The translations under genes and the position numbers were made by a program. The notes under the pieces are model-generated. The model was not told the DNA's origin. It ran no database searches and worked only from the letters and a program-made list of their open reading frames with translations. Below are positions 22,480 to 33,116 of a stretch of 64,000 nt of DNA, one piece after another; position 1 is the first letter of the stretch; each line of letters begins with the position of its first letter. Source of the DNA: Entoloma clypeatum. Its lineage: Eukaryota > Basidiomycota > Agaricomycetes > Agaricales > Entolomataceae. The stretch covers positions 1,178,001 to 1,242,000 of the forward strand of contig OY751487.1 of NCBI GenBank assembly GCA_963565915.1. Direction: 5' to 3'.

Positions 22480-22889
22480 TGTAAGGGCAACCACTTTCAC
22501 TTTTCACTTTTCCCTTCCACCATCTCCGACGTCCTCCGATCGTATCCGCTGTCTCCGACATCTTATCCGCCTCTCCGCATCCGACGACTCCGCCCCCATC
22601 CACTACTCCGCACGTCGGATCGCAGGTACTATCATTCATCTCGTTTCCATTCATCTCCCATCCCTACTCCCGACCATTACTCATCATTCCTATGTCTCGT
22701 TTTATCTTTTATTTCATATCTCATTTTACTATTTATCTCGCTAGCTTGCAGGGGAATCCTTAGAACTTTCTCTTCGGATCTCCCTTGCAAGGTGTGTGTT
22801 GTATTACTTATCAGACTGCTCAATCTAATCTTCGGATCTCCCTTGCAAGTATCTGAGTTTGAGTCTTGGATCGTAAGGTCGCCCTTACA
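22480..22889 (+). repeat. 5' LTR of G1-1 and self-priming site
   Basis: TGTAAGGG...CCCTTACA. Contains AGAACTTTCT at 22762-22771; the complementary AGAAAGTTCT is at 22892-22901, two nt after the LTR, where a primer site belongs. No tRNA-like primer site is seen. No canonical TATA box is obvious. Confidence 0.93.
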
Positions 22890-23050
22890 GTAGAAAGTTC
22901 TCATCTAATTGGACCGGGTCCGATTGCATCGTTGTCACGATTCCGCGCTTCGGAGTAGCTTCGTCCGCGTCCGACTCCGATACATCTCACACCCCTTCCA
23001 GTTCTTCTAATTACCTCTCCGTAACCGGTGATTCTGCTCCGCGCATAGTA

Positions 23051-24205
23051 ATGGACGACCCCAATCGCCTTGAACAGCTCGAGCACGAGTTCCAGGAACA
23101 ACGTCAAACTCTCGCTGATATCTCTACTCAACTTGACCAACTCCTCCTCGCCTTCAACGCAATTCCTGCCCCAGCTCCGCCACCTATCCCACCTGCTCCC
23201 GCACCCGCACCTCCACCTGCTCCGCTCGCTCCGGCCAATCCGGGCGTGCGTCGAGCAAAACCCGCCAATCCGTCAGACTTCGACGGATCGCGCGCAAATG
23301 GCTGGACCTTTCTAAACTCCTGTGAATTGTTTATGGGGCTGGCTCCGGAACAGTTCGCAGACGACCACGCTAAAATTTATTGGGCCTTATCTTTCATGAA
23401 GAGTGGACGCGCAGCACGCTTTGCGGATCGCATTATCCGACAAGAGCGGAGGACCGGTGCTCCGCCTTATCGGACTTGGGTGGACTTCCGCGCCGTCTTT
23501 ACAACGGAGTTCACTCCGAAGAATGAGGAACAGGACGCGAGACTGATCCTCGAAGGAGAATCCTATTATCAAGGTCAACGGGATGTCGAGACCTATATTG
23601 ACGAGTTCAAAGACTACATTGACAAAGCAGGCTATCAGGAGGATACCAATATAGTACTCAAATTCCGCCATGGTCTCCGTTCCGACATTCAGAACGAGAT
23701 CGCCACCCTGACCCACGGACGGCCTGCGGACGACAACCCCGATGAGTGGTACTCTGCAGCACGAGTCAACGACGACAATAGAATTGCCAACAAAGCCTTC
23801 AAAGCCACTGCTCCGACCCGCACATCCGCCTTCCGCAACGTCGTCGGACCAAGAGTACCTGGCACCTCAGTATTCCCTCGCCCCTACATTCCATTCACTC
23901 CGCGTCCAGCTCCGCTCGCATCCGCAACCGCTCCGCCGACAAGGGACCCTAATGCAATGGACATTGATACTTCACGCGTCAAAGGCAAGAATGCCAATGC
24001 ATGCTTCAGATGTAACAAAACGGGTCACTTCAGTCGTGAATGCCCCCTTCGCTTCGACGTCCGATTCATGACGATGGAGGAACAAGACGAGTTTATCATG
24101 GAACAACTCGTGGTCAAGGATGCGGCGGAAGGCAACTCCGTTCCGCCCACGGAGTCTGCGGAGTCGGAGGGAGGACAGGAGGATTTTCCTCCTCACAACG
24201 AGTGA
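23051..24205 (+). CDS. gag: G1-1 Gag (384 aa)
   Basis: Starts MDDPNRLEQLEHEF. A short acidic/Gln-rich helical region is followed by a Pro/Ala-rich linker (residues 37-62), a retrotransposon Gag capsid domain (about 70-250), and one CCHC zinc knuckle (C318, C321, H326, C331) for RNA binding. Stop at 24203-24205. Pol overlaps in the -1 frame. GGATTTTCC at 24181-24189 within an AGGAGGA-TTT-TCCTCCT palindrome (24177-24193) is the likely recoding site. Residue 255 is Pro here and Leu in G1-2. Confidence 0.95.
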   Translation: MDDPNRLEQLEHEFQEQRQTLADISTQLDQLLLAFNAIPAPAPPPIPPAPAPAPPPAPLAPANPGVRRAKPANPSDFDGSRANGWTFLNSCELFMGLAPEQFADDHAKIYWALSFMKSGRAARFADRIIRQERRTGAPPYRTWVDFRAVFTTEFTPKNEEQDARLILEGESYYQGQRDVETYIDEFKDYIDKAGYQEDTNIVLKFRHGLRSDIQNEIATLTHGRPADDNPDEWYSAARVNDDNRIANKAFKATAPTRTSAFRNVVGPRVPGTSVFPRPYIPFTPRPAPLASATAPPTRDPNAMDIDTSRVKGKNANACFRCNKTGHFSRECPLRFDVRFMTMEEQDEFIMEQLVVKDAAEGNSVPPTESAESEGGQEDFPPHNE

Positions 24206-27200
24206 ACAGTGCGCCCTCGTTGTCTACTAAAAATCGTTATGCTGCCTTATTTATGGAACAATATGATCCTATACCCTCCATCTCTAAGCCTGCAAACGAT
24301 CCTATAGTCGCACCCAACTCCGCAAACCCTATCCGCATCCGCTTCTCTAAGTGGGAGCGGCGGCTTCCAAAACAATATGTTCTCGCCGCAGCCGCTCGCT
24401 CCGACAATTCCCTCGAACTAGACATAGTTCTCGAAACTACCGACACTAAAGACATACTATCACAAAAGGCCTTACTCGACAGTGGGGCAACAGGATCGTT
24501 TATTGAACGTACTCTGGTCGAGAAACACCGACTCTCTACTCGAAAACTACAACGCGCAATTCCGGTATACAACATCGACGGAACTCCGAATGAGGCCGGA
24601 GCAATAACGGAGGTGTTGGACGTAGTGCTCCGCTATCGGGATCACTCGGAACGGACCCAGCTTGCAGTCACAAGTTTGGGAAAACAAGAAATCGTGTTAG
24701 GCTTCACTTGGCTCAAAGAACACAACCCCGAGGTAGATTGGACTTCAGGGGAAGTGAAGATGAGCCGGTGTCCTGCACGATGTCGGACATGCCAACAGGA
24801 GGCAGCCCAAGAGCGGAAGGAGCGGAAGTTCGAACAAGTCCGCATCCGAGCCTGTCGGATGGGTTCCACTCCGACGTCCGGTCTAGAGGAGGAGGCTCCA
24901 CGCGGCCCATGGGTGGAGGATGTCACAGAAGGAGAAGAAACGGAGGAGTTAGCGGAAGACGATGAGGAAGAGGATGAGTTTGAGGAGGGAGACCGCCTTT
25001 TTGTCGGAACAGTACCTGCAGAGGCGGAGTTCATCCGCGCTTCATCCAATATCTCGCAACGTCTATCGGAGGCCTTCCTCAGTAACCAGAAACCCAAATC
25101 TTTCCGCGATTCCGTACCAGACCACTTGTTTGATTTCGAAGACGTATTCTCAAAGACCTCTTTCGACACCTTACCGGAAGAGCGGACGTGGGACCACGCC
25201 ATTGAACTTGTTCCGGACGCCTCTCCGGCGGGTTGTAAGGTATATCCGCTCGCCCCGAACGAACAGAAAGAACTCGACGCGTTTTTGGAGGAAAACCTTG
25301 CAACTGGTCGGATCCGCCCTTCCAAGTCTCCGATGGCATCTCCGGTGTTCTATATCAAGAAAAAGGATGGCTCCCTTCGTCTTGTACAAGACTACCGGTC
25401 ACTCAATTCCAAAACTATCAAAAACAAGTATCCGCTTCCGCTCATATCCGAACTGATCAATAAACTTCAACGCGCTCAATACTTCACCAAACTCGACATC
25501 CGCTGGGGTTACAACAATGTACGGATAAAGCCCGGAGACGAGTGGAAGGCCGCTTTTCGGACCAATCGCGGACTCTATGAACCATTGGTGATGTTCTTCG
25601 GCCTCACTAATAGTCCATCCACATTCCAGACTATGATGAACGAGATCTTTCAGGACCTTATCACTGAAGGTGTAGTTTGTGTTTACCTTGACGATATACT
25701 CATCTTCACGGAGACCCTTGCGGAACATCGGAGGGTCACACGGATTGTACTGGAACGACTTCGCGAACACAAACTCTATCTAAAACCAGAGAAATGCGAG
25801 TTTGAGCAAACGCGCATTGAATACTTAGGCCTTATTATTGAACAAGGACGCGTAGAGATGGATCCGGTGAAAGTAGCGGGGGTCGCGGAGTGGCCTGCTC
25901 CGACAAACGTCCGAGAAGTACAGTCCTTTCTGGGGTTCACTAACTTCTATCGCCGTTTTATTGAAGGGTTTTCGGACATCGCGCGCCCTCTTTTCGAGCT
26001 CACGAAGAAGGGGCACCTCTGGTCTTGGAAGGAAGGAGAAGTGTCCGCATTTGCGGAGTTGAAGCGGAGGATTACATCCGCTCCGATCCTGGTCTTAGCT
26101 GATCATCGAAAGGAGTGGCGGGTAGAAGCGGATAGCTCGGACTTTGCAACCGGAGCAGTACTGTCCCAACCAACAGAGGACGGTAAGTGGCACCCTGTCG
26201 CATTCTATTCCAAAAGCCTCAGTCCGGTGGAACGCAACTACGAGATCTATGACAAGGAGATGTTGGCAGTGGTCCGCGCATTAGAGGAGTGGAGGCACTT
26301 CCTTGAAGGAGCGGAGAAGACAGTGGAGATTTGGACGGACCACAAAAATCTTGAGTACTTCATGACAGCTCAAAAACTAAATCGACGACAAGCTAGATGG
26401 TCCTTATACCTCGCTCATTTCGATTTTAAAATGCACCATCGACCTGGAAAGTCAATGGGCAAGTCCGACGCTTTGTCCCGACGAGCGGACCACGGAGACG
26501 GATCGCGGGACAACGAAAACATCATCCTTCTTCGACCAGAATTGTTTGCAGTGCGAGCAATGCGTGGGGTAACTGTTCAAGGGGAAGAACGCGACGTCCT
26601 CTGCCAGGTCCGACAGGGAATCCGAGAGGGGCTACTGGAGGATAGTGTGGCGGAGGTCGTCAGATCCCTTCCGACCGTCGGAGCGGGGTCCGTCCGAAGT
26701 GCGGAGTGGAGGCAAGCGGAAGGTTTGCTCTACTTCAGGGATCGTATCTATGTTCCTAATAATCCCCAACTGCGTCATCGGATCCTCACACAACACCATG
26801 ACACTCCGGTGGCCGGACATCCGGGACGGTGGAAAACCTTGGAACTGGTGTCGCGCAATTACTGGTGGCCACACATGTCTCGTTTAATAGGTCAATATTG
26901 CAAGACATGCGACTCATGCCTCCGCACCAAGGTCCGACGCACTCCGCCCTCCGGAGAGCTCAATCCACTACCGGTCCCCACGGAGCGGTGGCAAGTAACC
27001 AGTGTCGACTTCATTACTGAACTACCAGAAGCCCACGGCTACGACGCTATCATGGTGGTAGTGGACTCAGTAGGGAAGCGGGGACACTTCATCCCGACGC
27101 ACTCCGACATCTCCGCACTCGGGACTGCACGCTCCTATATTCAAAACGTCTGGAAACTCCACGGACTACCGGAGGCCATTGTCTCCGACCGCGGACCACA

Positions 27201-28110
27201 GTTTGTCGCCAAGTTCACGCGCGAACTATATAGGCTACTTGGCATTAAGATTGCTGCCTCGACAGCCTACCATCCGCAGTCGGACGGACAGACGGAGCGG
27301 GTCAATCAAGGATTGGAACAATATCTTCGCCTATTCGTCAATGAACGTCAAGACGATTGGGACGAATGGCTTCCGATGGCTGAATTTGCATACAACAACC
27401 ATGTTCACGCATTGACACATCAAACTCCGTTCTACATTGACACCGGCCGCCATCCACGCATGGGATTCGAACCTCGCGAGAAGCGGACGGAAATCGAGGC
27501 GGTAGCGGATTTCAGCGAGCGGATGAAGTCCGCTCTGGAAGAGGCTCGCGCAGCACTAACAAAGGCAAAAGACGACATGGCGCGATACTACAACCAGCAT
27601 CGGAGCACCACTCCGACATTCCGCCCGGGGGACAAGGTCTTTTTAGACTCATCGGACCTCAAAACCACCCGACCCACAAAAAAACTTGCACATCGGTACG
27701 TAGGCCCTTTCCCAGTGGTCCGACCTGTCGGAACACATGCCTACGAACTTCGCCTTCCCCCTTCCATGTCCCGCATTCACCCAGTATTCCACGTCGTCAA
27801 ACTTTCACGAGTTCCCGACGACCCTTTCCGACGCCAAGTCCGCTCTCCTCCGCCTCCGACGGTAGTGGGAGAAGAATTGGAGTATGATGTTGAAAACCTC
27901 TTGGACAGCCGACTGCATCGAGGCAAGCTTCAATTCTTGGTCAAATGGAAGGGATATGGCTACGAAGAGAATTCCTGGGAAGCAGAAGACAATGTCCACG
28001 CTCCGCGCCTAGTCCGCGACTTCTACCGACGTCATCCGGGAGCTCCGCGTCGGATCTCCGCTGCGATATTCGACTCGTTTCGCCTGACACGTCGAGACGC
28101 CGTGCCTTGA
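24040..28110 (+). CDS. pol: G1-1 Pol (PR-RT-RH-IN-chromodomain)
   Basis: Open frame of 1356 codons, -1 relative to gag. Translation probably enters by a shift on TTT at 24184-24187, giving F-S-S-S-Q-R-V; the part upstream of that is probably not translated. Aspartic protease LLDSGATG (D147), RT YLDD (549-552), RNase H D698/E740/D767, integrase zinc finger (H920, H927, C954, C957) and D990-D1050-E1086 core with the typical 35-residue spacing, and a chromodomain (about 1282-1335; LVKWKGYGYEENSWEAEDNV) that in chromoviruses guides integration to modified histones. No stops or frameshifts. Differs from G1-2 by one residue (LAHFDF against LARFDF). Confidence 0.96.
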   Translation: MPPSLRRPIHDDGGTRRVYHGTTRGQGCGGRQLRSAHGVCGVGGRTGGFSSSQRVNSAPSLSTKNRYAALFMEQYDPIPSISKPANDPIVAPNSANPIRIRFSKWERRLPKQYVLAAAARSDNSLELDIVLETTDTKDILSQKALLDSGATGSFIERTLVEKHRLSTRKLQRAIPVYNIDGTPNEAGAITEVLDVVLRYRDHSERTQLAVTSLGKQEIVLGFTWLKEHNPEVDWTSGEVKMSRCPARCRTCQQEAAQERKERKFEQVRIRACRMGSTPTSGLEEEAPRGPWVEDVTEGEETEELAEDDEEEDEFEEGDRLFVGTVPAEAEFIRASSNISQRLSEAFLSNQKPKSFRDSVPDHLFDFEDVFSKTSFDTLPEERTWDHAIELVPDASPAGCKVYPLAPNEQKELDAFLEENLATGRIRPSKSPMASPVFYIKKKDGSLRLVQDYRSLNSKTIKNKYPLPLISELINKLQRAQYFTKLDIRWGYNNVRIKPGDEWKAAFRTNRGLYEPLVMFFGLTNSPSTFQTMMNEIFQDLITEGVVCVYLDDILIFTETLAEHRRVTRIVLERLREHKLYLKPEKCEFEQTRIEYLGLIIEQGRVEMDPVKVAGVAEWPAPTNVREVQSFLGFTNFYRRFIEGFSDIARPLFELTKKGHLWSWKEGEVSAFAELKRRITSAPILVLADHRKEWRVEADSSDFATGAVLSQPTEDGKWHPVAFYSKSLSPVERNYEIYDKEMLAVVRALEEWRHFLEGAEKTVEIWTDHKNLEYFMTAQKLNRRQARWSLYLAHFDFKMHHRPGKSMGKSDALSRRADHGDGSRDNENIILLRPELFAVRAMRGVTVQGEERDVLCQVRQGIREGLLEDSVAEVVRSLPTVGAGSVRSAEWRQAEGLLYFRDRIYVPNNPQLRHRILTQHHDTPVAGHPGRWKTLELVSRNYWWPHMSRLIGQYCKTCDSCLRTKVRRTPPSGELNPLPVPTERWQVTSVDFITELPEAHGYDAIMVVVDSVGKRGHFIPTHSDISALGTARSYIQNVWKLHGLPEAIVSDRGPQFVAKFTRELYRLLGIKIAASTAYHPQSDGQTERVNQGLEQYLRLFVNERQDDWDEWLPMAEFAYNNHVHALTHQTPFYIDTGRHPRMGFEPREKRTEIEAVADFSERMKSALEEARAALTKAKDDMARYYNQHRSTTPTFRPGDKVFLDSSDLKTTRPTKKLAHRYVGPFPVVRPVGTHAYELRLPPSMSRIHPVFHVVKLSRVPDDPFRRQVRSPPPPTVVGEELEYDVENLLDSRLHRGKLQFLVKWKGYGYEENSWEAEDNVHAPRLVRDFYRRHPGAPRRISAAIFDSFRLTRRDAVP

Positions 28111-28531
28111 AGGGGGGGTGATGTAAGGGCAACCACTTTCACTTTTCACTTTTCCCTTCCACCATCTCCGACGTCCTCCGATCGTATCTGCTGTCTCCGA
28201 CATCTTATCCGCCTCTCCGCATCCGACGACTCCGCCCCCATCCACTACTCCGCACGTCGGATCGCAGGTACTATCATTCATCTCGTTTCCATTCATCTCC
28301 CATCCCTACTCCCGACCATTACTCATCATTCCTATGTCTCGTTTTATCTTTTATTTCATATCTCATTTTACTATTTATCTCGCTAGCTTGCAGGGGAATC
28401 CTTAGAACTTTCTCTTCGGATCTCCCTTGCAAGGTGTGTGTTGTATTACTTATCAGACTGCTCAATCTAATCTTCGGATCTCCCTTGCAAGTATCTGAGT
28501 TTGAGTCTTGGATCGTAAGGTCGCCCTTACA
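28110..28531 (+). repeat. Polypurine tract and 3' LTR of G1-1
   Basis: AAGGGGGGGTGA (28110-28121) begins at the final A of the pol stop codon and primes plus-strand synthesis. LTR 28122-28531 is identical to the 5' LTR except T at 28188. Confidence 0.93.
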
Positions 28532-28602
28532 GTCAGAGGGCGCCGAGTCGGGCCAATAAGTAAAAGATATGACGTGGTCCTCATACCGTAGAGTCCGTAA
28601 CA

Positions 28603-31600
28603 GCCTTCTTCTTCTCTAGCGTGTATTCTTGGTTTGTGCCGGGAAAAGCAGAGTCATCGACATAAATGACGGCGATTACAGTTTCCCCTTTGGTACTTGT
28701 GTGAATGAAAACTCCCGCATCAGAGTGAAGCTGGACAAAACCGAGCTTTTTCATGGAGGAATCGAGTTCCCTCCACCAGGCTAATGCGGCCTGCTTAAGT
28801 CCGTATAGGGCTTTGTATAGTCGGTACACGAAGTGTTCTTTCCCTTTTACTACGTAGCCCTCAGGCTGTCGCATGTAAATTACCTCACGGAGTGTTCCAT
28901 AGAGGAAGGCTGATGAGACGTCCAAGAGTGTCATGAACCACCCTTCAAGGGCTGTCAATGCCAGAATCAACTGGACAGTCTTGTACCTCACTACTGGTGA
29001 GAAGATTTGATTGAAGTCAATCCCTTCTACTTGTGAGAAGCCTTTTGCGACAAGGCGCGCTTTCAAACGCCGTCGTATTTTTCATTGTAAACCCATTTGT
29101 TCCTTAGAGCCTTCCTCCCTGTAGGTAGGGGTACTAACTCCGTGATCACCCCATGGCTTTTGAGCATGTCTAGCTCTTTTTGTTCTGCTGCATACCAATC
29201 TTCTTTGTTGGGAAGAGTGTATATGTCTTTGTGTGACATTTTGATGATGCCCACTTGGATAGAGATTGCCTCCATTAGGAGATCATTCATCCATGCCGTT
29301 TGACCACCTAATCTACGTCTTCAATCCATTTTTTCAAGATCAGAAGCAGGGGTGTCTTCCCCATAGATGCTACCTGGCATTCTCCGAACTTGTCGTTCCC
29401 TGATCGGTTGATCTGGTACTTGTTTGGGTTCCAGAGTGGGTACTTGTGGTTCATTGTCGAGCTCGCTGGACGGCAAGTCATCATCTGATTCAGGGTGGTC
29501 CTGTCCAGTGGGAACAGGGTCGTGAGGTTTTTCATAATGACTGTCATTGTCATCATTTCTGGGGATGAGGTCCTCAAACTCATCAGCCAGTTCTGGGTTT
29601 TCCATTTCTGGATGGTTTTCTGGCAAAGGGTTGATGTGGCATCTAGGGTACTTGCTTTCATCAAAGATAGCTTTCCCACCCATGAAAATTGTATTAGTCT
29701 CAGGATCCATGAAACGGTATCCTTTGACCCCTGGTTTTGATCTGAGATAAATCATCAATCGAGATCTAGACTCCAGGGAATTTCTATGCTTTTCTTTTGG
29801 GATATACACATATGCCTGACATCCGAAGACTCTGATGCTTGACATATCGGGGATCTCATTGGTCACCCTGAAGTAAGGGGTATTCCATTCGAGACGCTGC
29901 ATGGGGGTTCTGTTGTAGAGAAAAGCTGCATGTTCCAAACAGAATTCCCACCACATAGGGGGTAAGCACGTGTCGAAGTGCAAGGCCTGAGATTTCTCCC
30001 ACAGGGTTCGATTTATCCGTTCTGCTCTACCGTTCTGCTGGTGCTGATACTGGAGCGTGACGTCGATCAGAACTCCATGATCGGCAAGTACATCCTTGTA
30101 TTCGTCAAACTCTCCATCTCCATCAACTCGCCATTTCTTAGGAGTGGCGGCGAACTGATTCTGGATCATCGCAAGAAATTGTCGCAGTGCCGTGATGGCA
30201 TCCGACTTTTTTCTAAGCAAGACAACCCAGACGTGGGATGAAAAATCGTCCAAAAATGTGAGGAAATATTTATATTTATGGTATGATGCCGTGGATATCT
30301 GTTTGAGATCGGAATGGATCAGATCAAAGGTTTTGGTTGCCCTTTTCATCGAATTGGGATATGACTGATTCAGCATTTTCCCTTTGAGGCAGCCTGTGCA
30401 ACTTTCCTGTGATTTCTCACGTACTAGTGTTTCAGGTACCCCTTTGGTACTGGTGGGAATCTTTCGGAGTGCTTGATCATTTGGGTGACCAAGGCGCTTG
30501 TGCCATGTTTCAACAGTGATTTCACTCGAGATCGCATGGATCTGGTCATAGCGTATTTCAGTGTCTAACCAGTAAATGGTTTGACCAAGGATGTGGGGCG
30601 AAAACTGGATTTTGCTCAGCCCTTTGGAGATGTTGATTTCTCCACAAGTCCCGTCTACTTTGTAACCATGGTTAAGGAAGACGCCTAGAGACAATAGACA
30701 TGTATCCATGTCCGGGATGTAGAACACTGGTCTGAGAAGATGGGTTTTAACTTCCCCATTTAGGGTGTGCCGTACTGGAACGGCCCCAACTCCGAGAATT
30801 TCCAGTTTTTTCCCTTTAGCTGCAGTTTGGACAAAACACTTGACCATGAGAGGTCTATAATATGCGAAGTCCTTAAACTCATAGGTGAAGTGTAAAGAGG
30901 CGCCGGAATCTAAGATCCATTGCATGCGTTCTTTTTCCTTACAATGTGTACAAGAGGCAAAATGTTTAATATATTTTTTGTGTAGATCACTGCTGAAGTG
31001 ATCTAAGCACTCTGTACTGGTACTAGCTAATATATTATACGTCTGTTGAGAGACATAATTAGCATTCTGCATTTGGTAAGGTTTGAAAGAAGGGTTTGAC
31101 GAACCGTCTAGTTTGATCTCGTCCACAAACCCATCCGTTCTTGGTCTATGTCCATCATCCGCAGCGATTGGTCTAACGGCGGAGTTACTCAACGCTGTTT
31201 AGTTGGCCTCTCGTCGATGTCTGGAATGATGGTGTCCAAGATATGAAGATTTGACCCAGAGGGTCGGGCGCCGATTTCTCGGGCAAGTTTTCTCACCCTC
31301 TCGTTCTTTTTCCATGCTGACGGCTTTCCAGAAGGAAGCCCGGTGTACTGGGAAGGAGGAGGGTTCATGCGTTGCAGTAGTGACTGCATTCTTTCTGATT
31401 CAGGTTGTTCAGTAAAGGAAGTCTTTCTGCGACCGGTTATGGTGGTGAAAGATGGTGCATGATAGGGAGCAGGGCGACGAGGGGGTAGAGGACAAGGAGC
31501 AGGATGACGAGGGGGTTGCTCAATGGCCGGTGCGATGAACACAACCATTTCCTCAGCGTGGTCGGAGTCGTTGTCTGCATTGTTGGCGCGCTTCTTCTGG

Positions 31601-32461
31601 TTGCGCCAGCGTCCCTTTCCCTTCTTCTTTTCAGAAGCGGTACTTGGGTCGGTCGAGTTAGGCTGCTCGTCCGCGTTGTTATGTGAGGTACTCGGCGCTG
31701 ATTGCTTTTTCCATTTGGGGTCTTGCCCCTTTCGCTTAGTCCCAGAGATTTTCCGGGCCTGCTCGTTGGACGCCCGAGTAGACCCTATCGCATACTTGCG
31801 CCTGTACTCTGAAACGATGCTATCGGTGACGGCCTGCCATGTGAAGTCGTCGGCATCGTAGACCTGAAAGAGGGCAGTGGAGAGAGATGACCAAGCATCA
31901 GGAATGGCACTTGCCAAGATCATAGCCTGCATCAGATCAGGCACAACGAATTTTGAGTCGCTAAGGCGAGCGAAGAGTGACCCAAGGCGCTCGATTTCTG
32001 GCACAGGGTCTGACCAGACAGTTTGAAGGAGGCTGCGGCTTTGAAATCACCAAATATGGTGGCGGGGGAGATCTTTGAATATGTGTCCTTCAATGACGTC
32101 CAGGCTTCCTTTGAGGACTTGGCGTCCTTGATGTGCCTCCTGATCGCCTCGGAGACTTTGAGGCGGATGGAACCCAGAGCCATGTCGTCATCCCTGATCC
32201 AGACTTTTCTTTCTTTGTGGAAGCTAGGTTGGTCGACAGTGGTGGTGATTACTGGAGGTTGGGTTGCAGATGTAGAAGTGGCGGAGGCAGGGGTGGAGAC
32301 CGTGACCGTAAAGTTGGCGATGTTGGGGCGCTCAATGTCGCCAGATACGATGCGCCAGACTCCTTGATGGAGGAGATAGGATTTCATTTTTTCAGCCCAG
32401 CTTTGGTAGTCGATACCATCGAAGATGGTGATGGAGTCAAGTGCGGAGTGAGAGGTAGACA
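28603..32461 (-). pseudogene. Copia C1-3 gag-pol, main part
   Basis: Gag start at ATG 32461 (MSTSHSALDS). Protease LDSGAS near 30910, integrase finger and core 30520-30050, linker, and RT with YVDD near 28660 up to the solo G2 LTR at 28602. Breaks: a small deletion near 32010; TGA at 31189-31191 and at 29321-29323, both CGA in C1-2; and a one-base loss near 29062. RT continues at 22143. Confidence 0.9.
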
Positions 32462-32695
32462 TTTTTAATGAATCTAAAAGGAGTTCTCCCAATCAGTGAT
32501 GTTCTTTGTGAATTTGATTTTTAGAGAAAACAAATAAATGATTCCTCATAACATATTCCCTTTAGGAATAGCGGTTGTGGGAAAAACCCTTTTTGTCAGA
32601 AGTGTGTGAGGTATGATCAATGTTTCCACATGATGTGTACTAAGTCAATCCCCTTAGGGACGCTTCATGACAGGTACTTGTCGTAATGACGTTCC
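32462..32695 (-). other. Copia C1-3 leader, inner part
   Basis: Non-coding leader between Gag and the G1-2 insertion, with the acceptor-like CCTTTTAG before the ATG and the conserved segment also seen at 2870-3060 and 7670-7860. It ends with TSD copy GTTCC (32691-32695); the rest of the leader is at 38753-38886. Confidence 0.85.
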
Positions 32696-33105
32696 TGTAA
32701 GGGCGACCTTACGATCCAAGACTCAAACTCAGATACTTGCAAGGGAGATCCGAAGATTAGATTGAGCAGTCTGATAAGTAATACAACACACACCTTGCAA
32801 GGGAGATCCGAAGAGAAAGTTCTAAGGATTCCCCTGCAAGCTAGCGAGATAAATAGTAAAATGAGATATGAAATAAAAGATAAAACGAGACATAGGAATG
32901 ATGAGTAATGGTCGGGAGTAGGGATGGGAGATGAATGGAAACGAGATGAATGATAGTACCTGCGATCCGACGTGCGGAGTAGTGGATGGGGGCGGAGTCG
33001 TCGGATGCGGAGAGGCGGATAAGATGTCGGAGACAGCAGATACGATCGGAGGACGTCGGAGATGGTGGAAGGGAAAAGTGAAAAGTGAAAGTGGTTGCCC
33101 TTACA
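32696..33105 (-). repeat. 3' LTR of G1-2
   Basis: 410 bp, carries the T variant (rc of CAGCAGATACG near 33036-33045), as does the 3' LTR of G1-1. Confidence 0.93.
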
Positions 33106-33116
33106 TCACCCCCCCT

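Larger units (their letters stand above)
22480..28531 (+). mobile_element. Chromovirus G1-1, complete and apparently intact
   Basis: 6052 bp, 410-bp LTRs, perfect TSD GTCAG (22475-22479, 28532-28536). Gag and Pol are fully open. Its LTRs differ at one site (22546 C against 28188 T). It matches G1-2 in length and almost completely in sequence. The most recent layer of the nest, four levels deep. Confidence 0.97.
22144..28602 (-). repeat. Solo LTR of G2, split by G1-1
   Basis: The LTR parts 22144-22479 and 28537-28602 total 402 bp, the G2 LTR length. TSD GCCTT (22139-22143, 28603-28607) shows insertion into Copia C1-3 RT. LTR-LTR recombination removed the G2 interior; then G1-1 inserted into the LTR with TSD GTCAG. 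Confidence 0.93.

Noticed and set aside
28532..32695. Possible inversion between the inverted G1 copies
   Set aside because: Copia C1-3 remains collinear on both sides and both G1 TSDs are perfect, so no inversion is needed.
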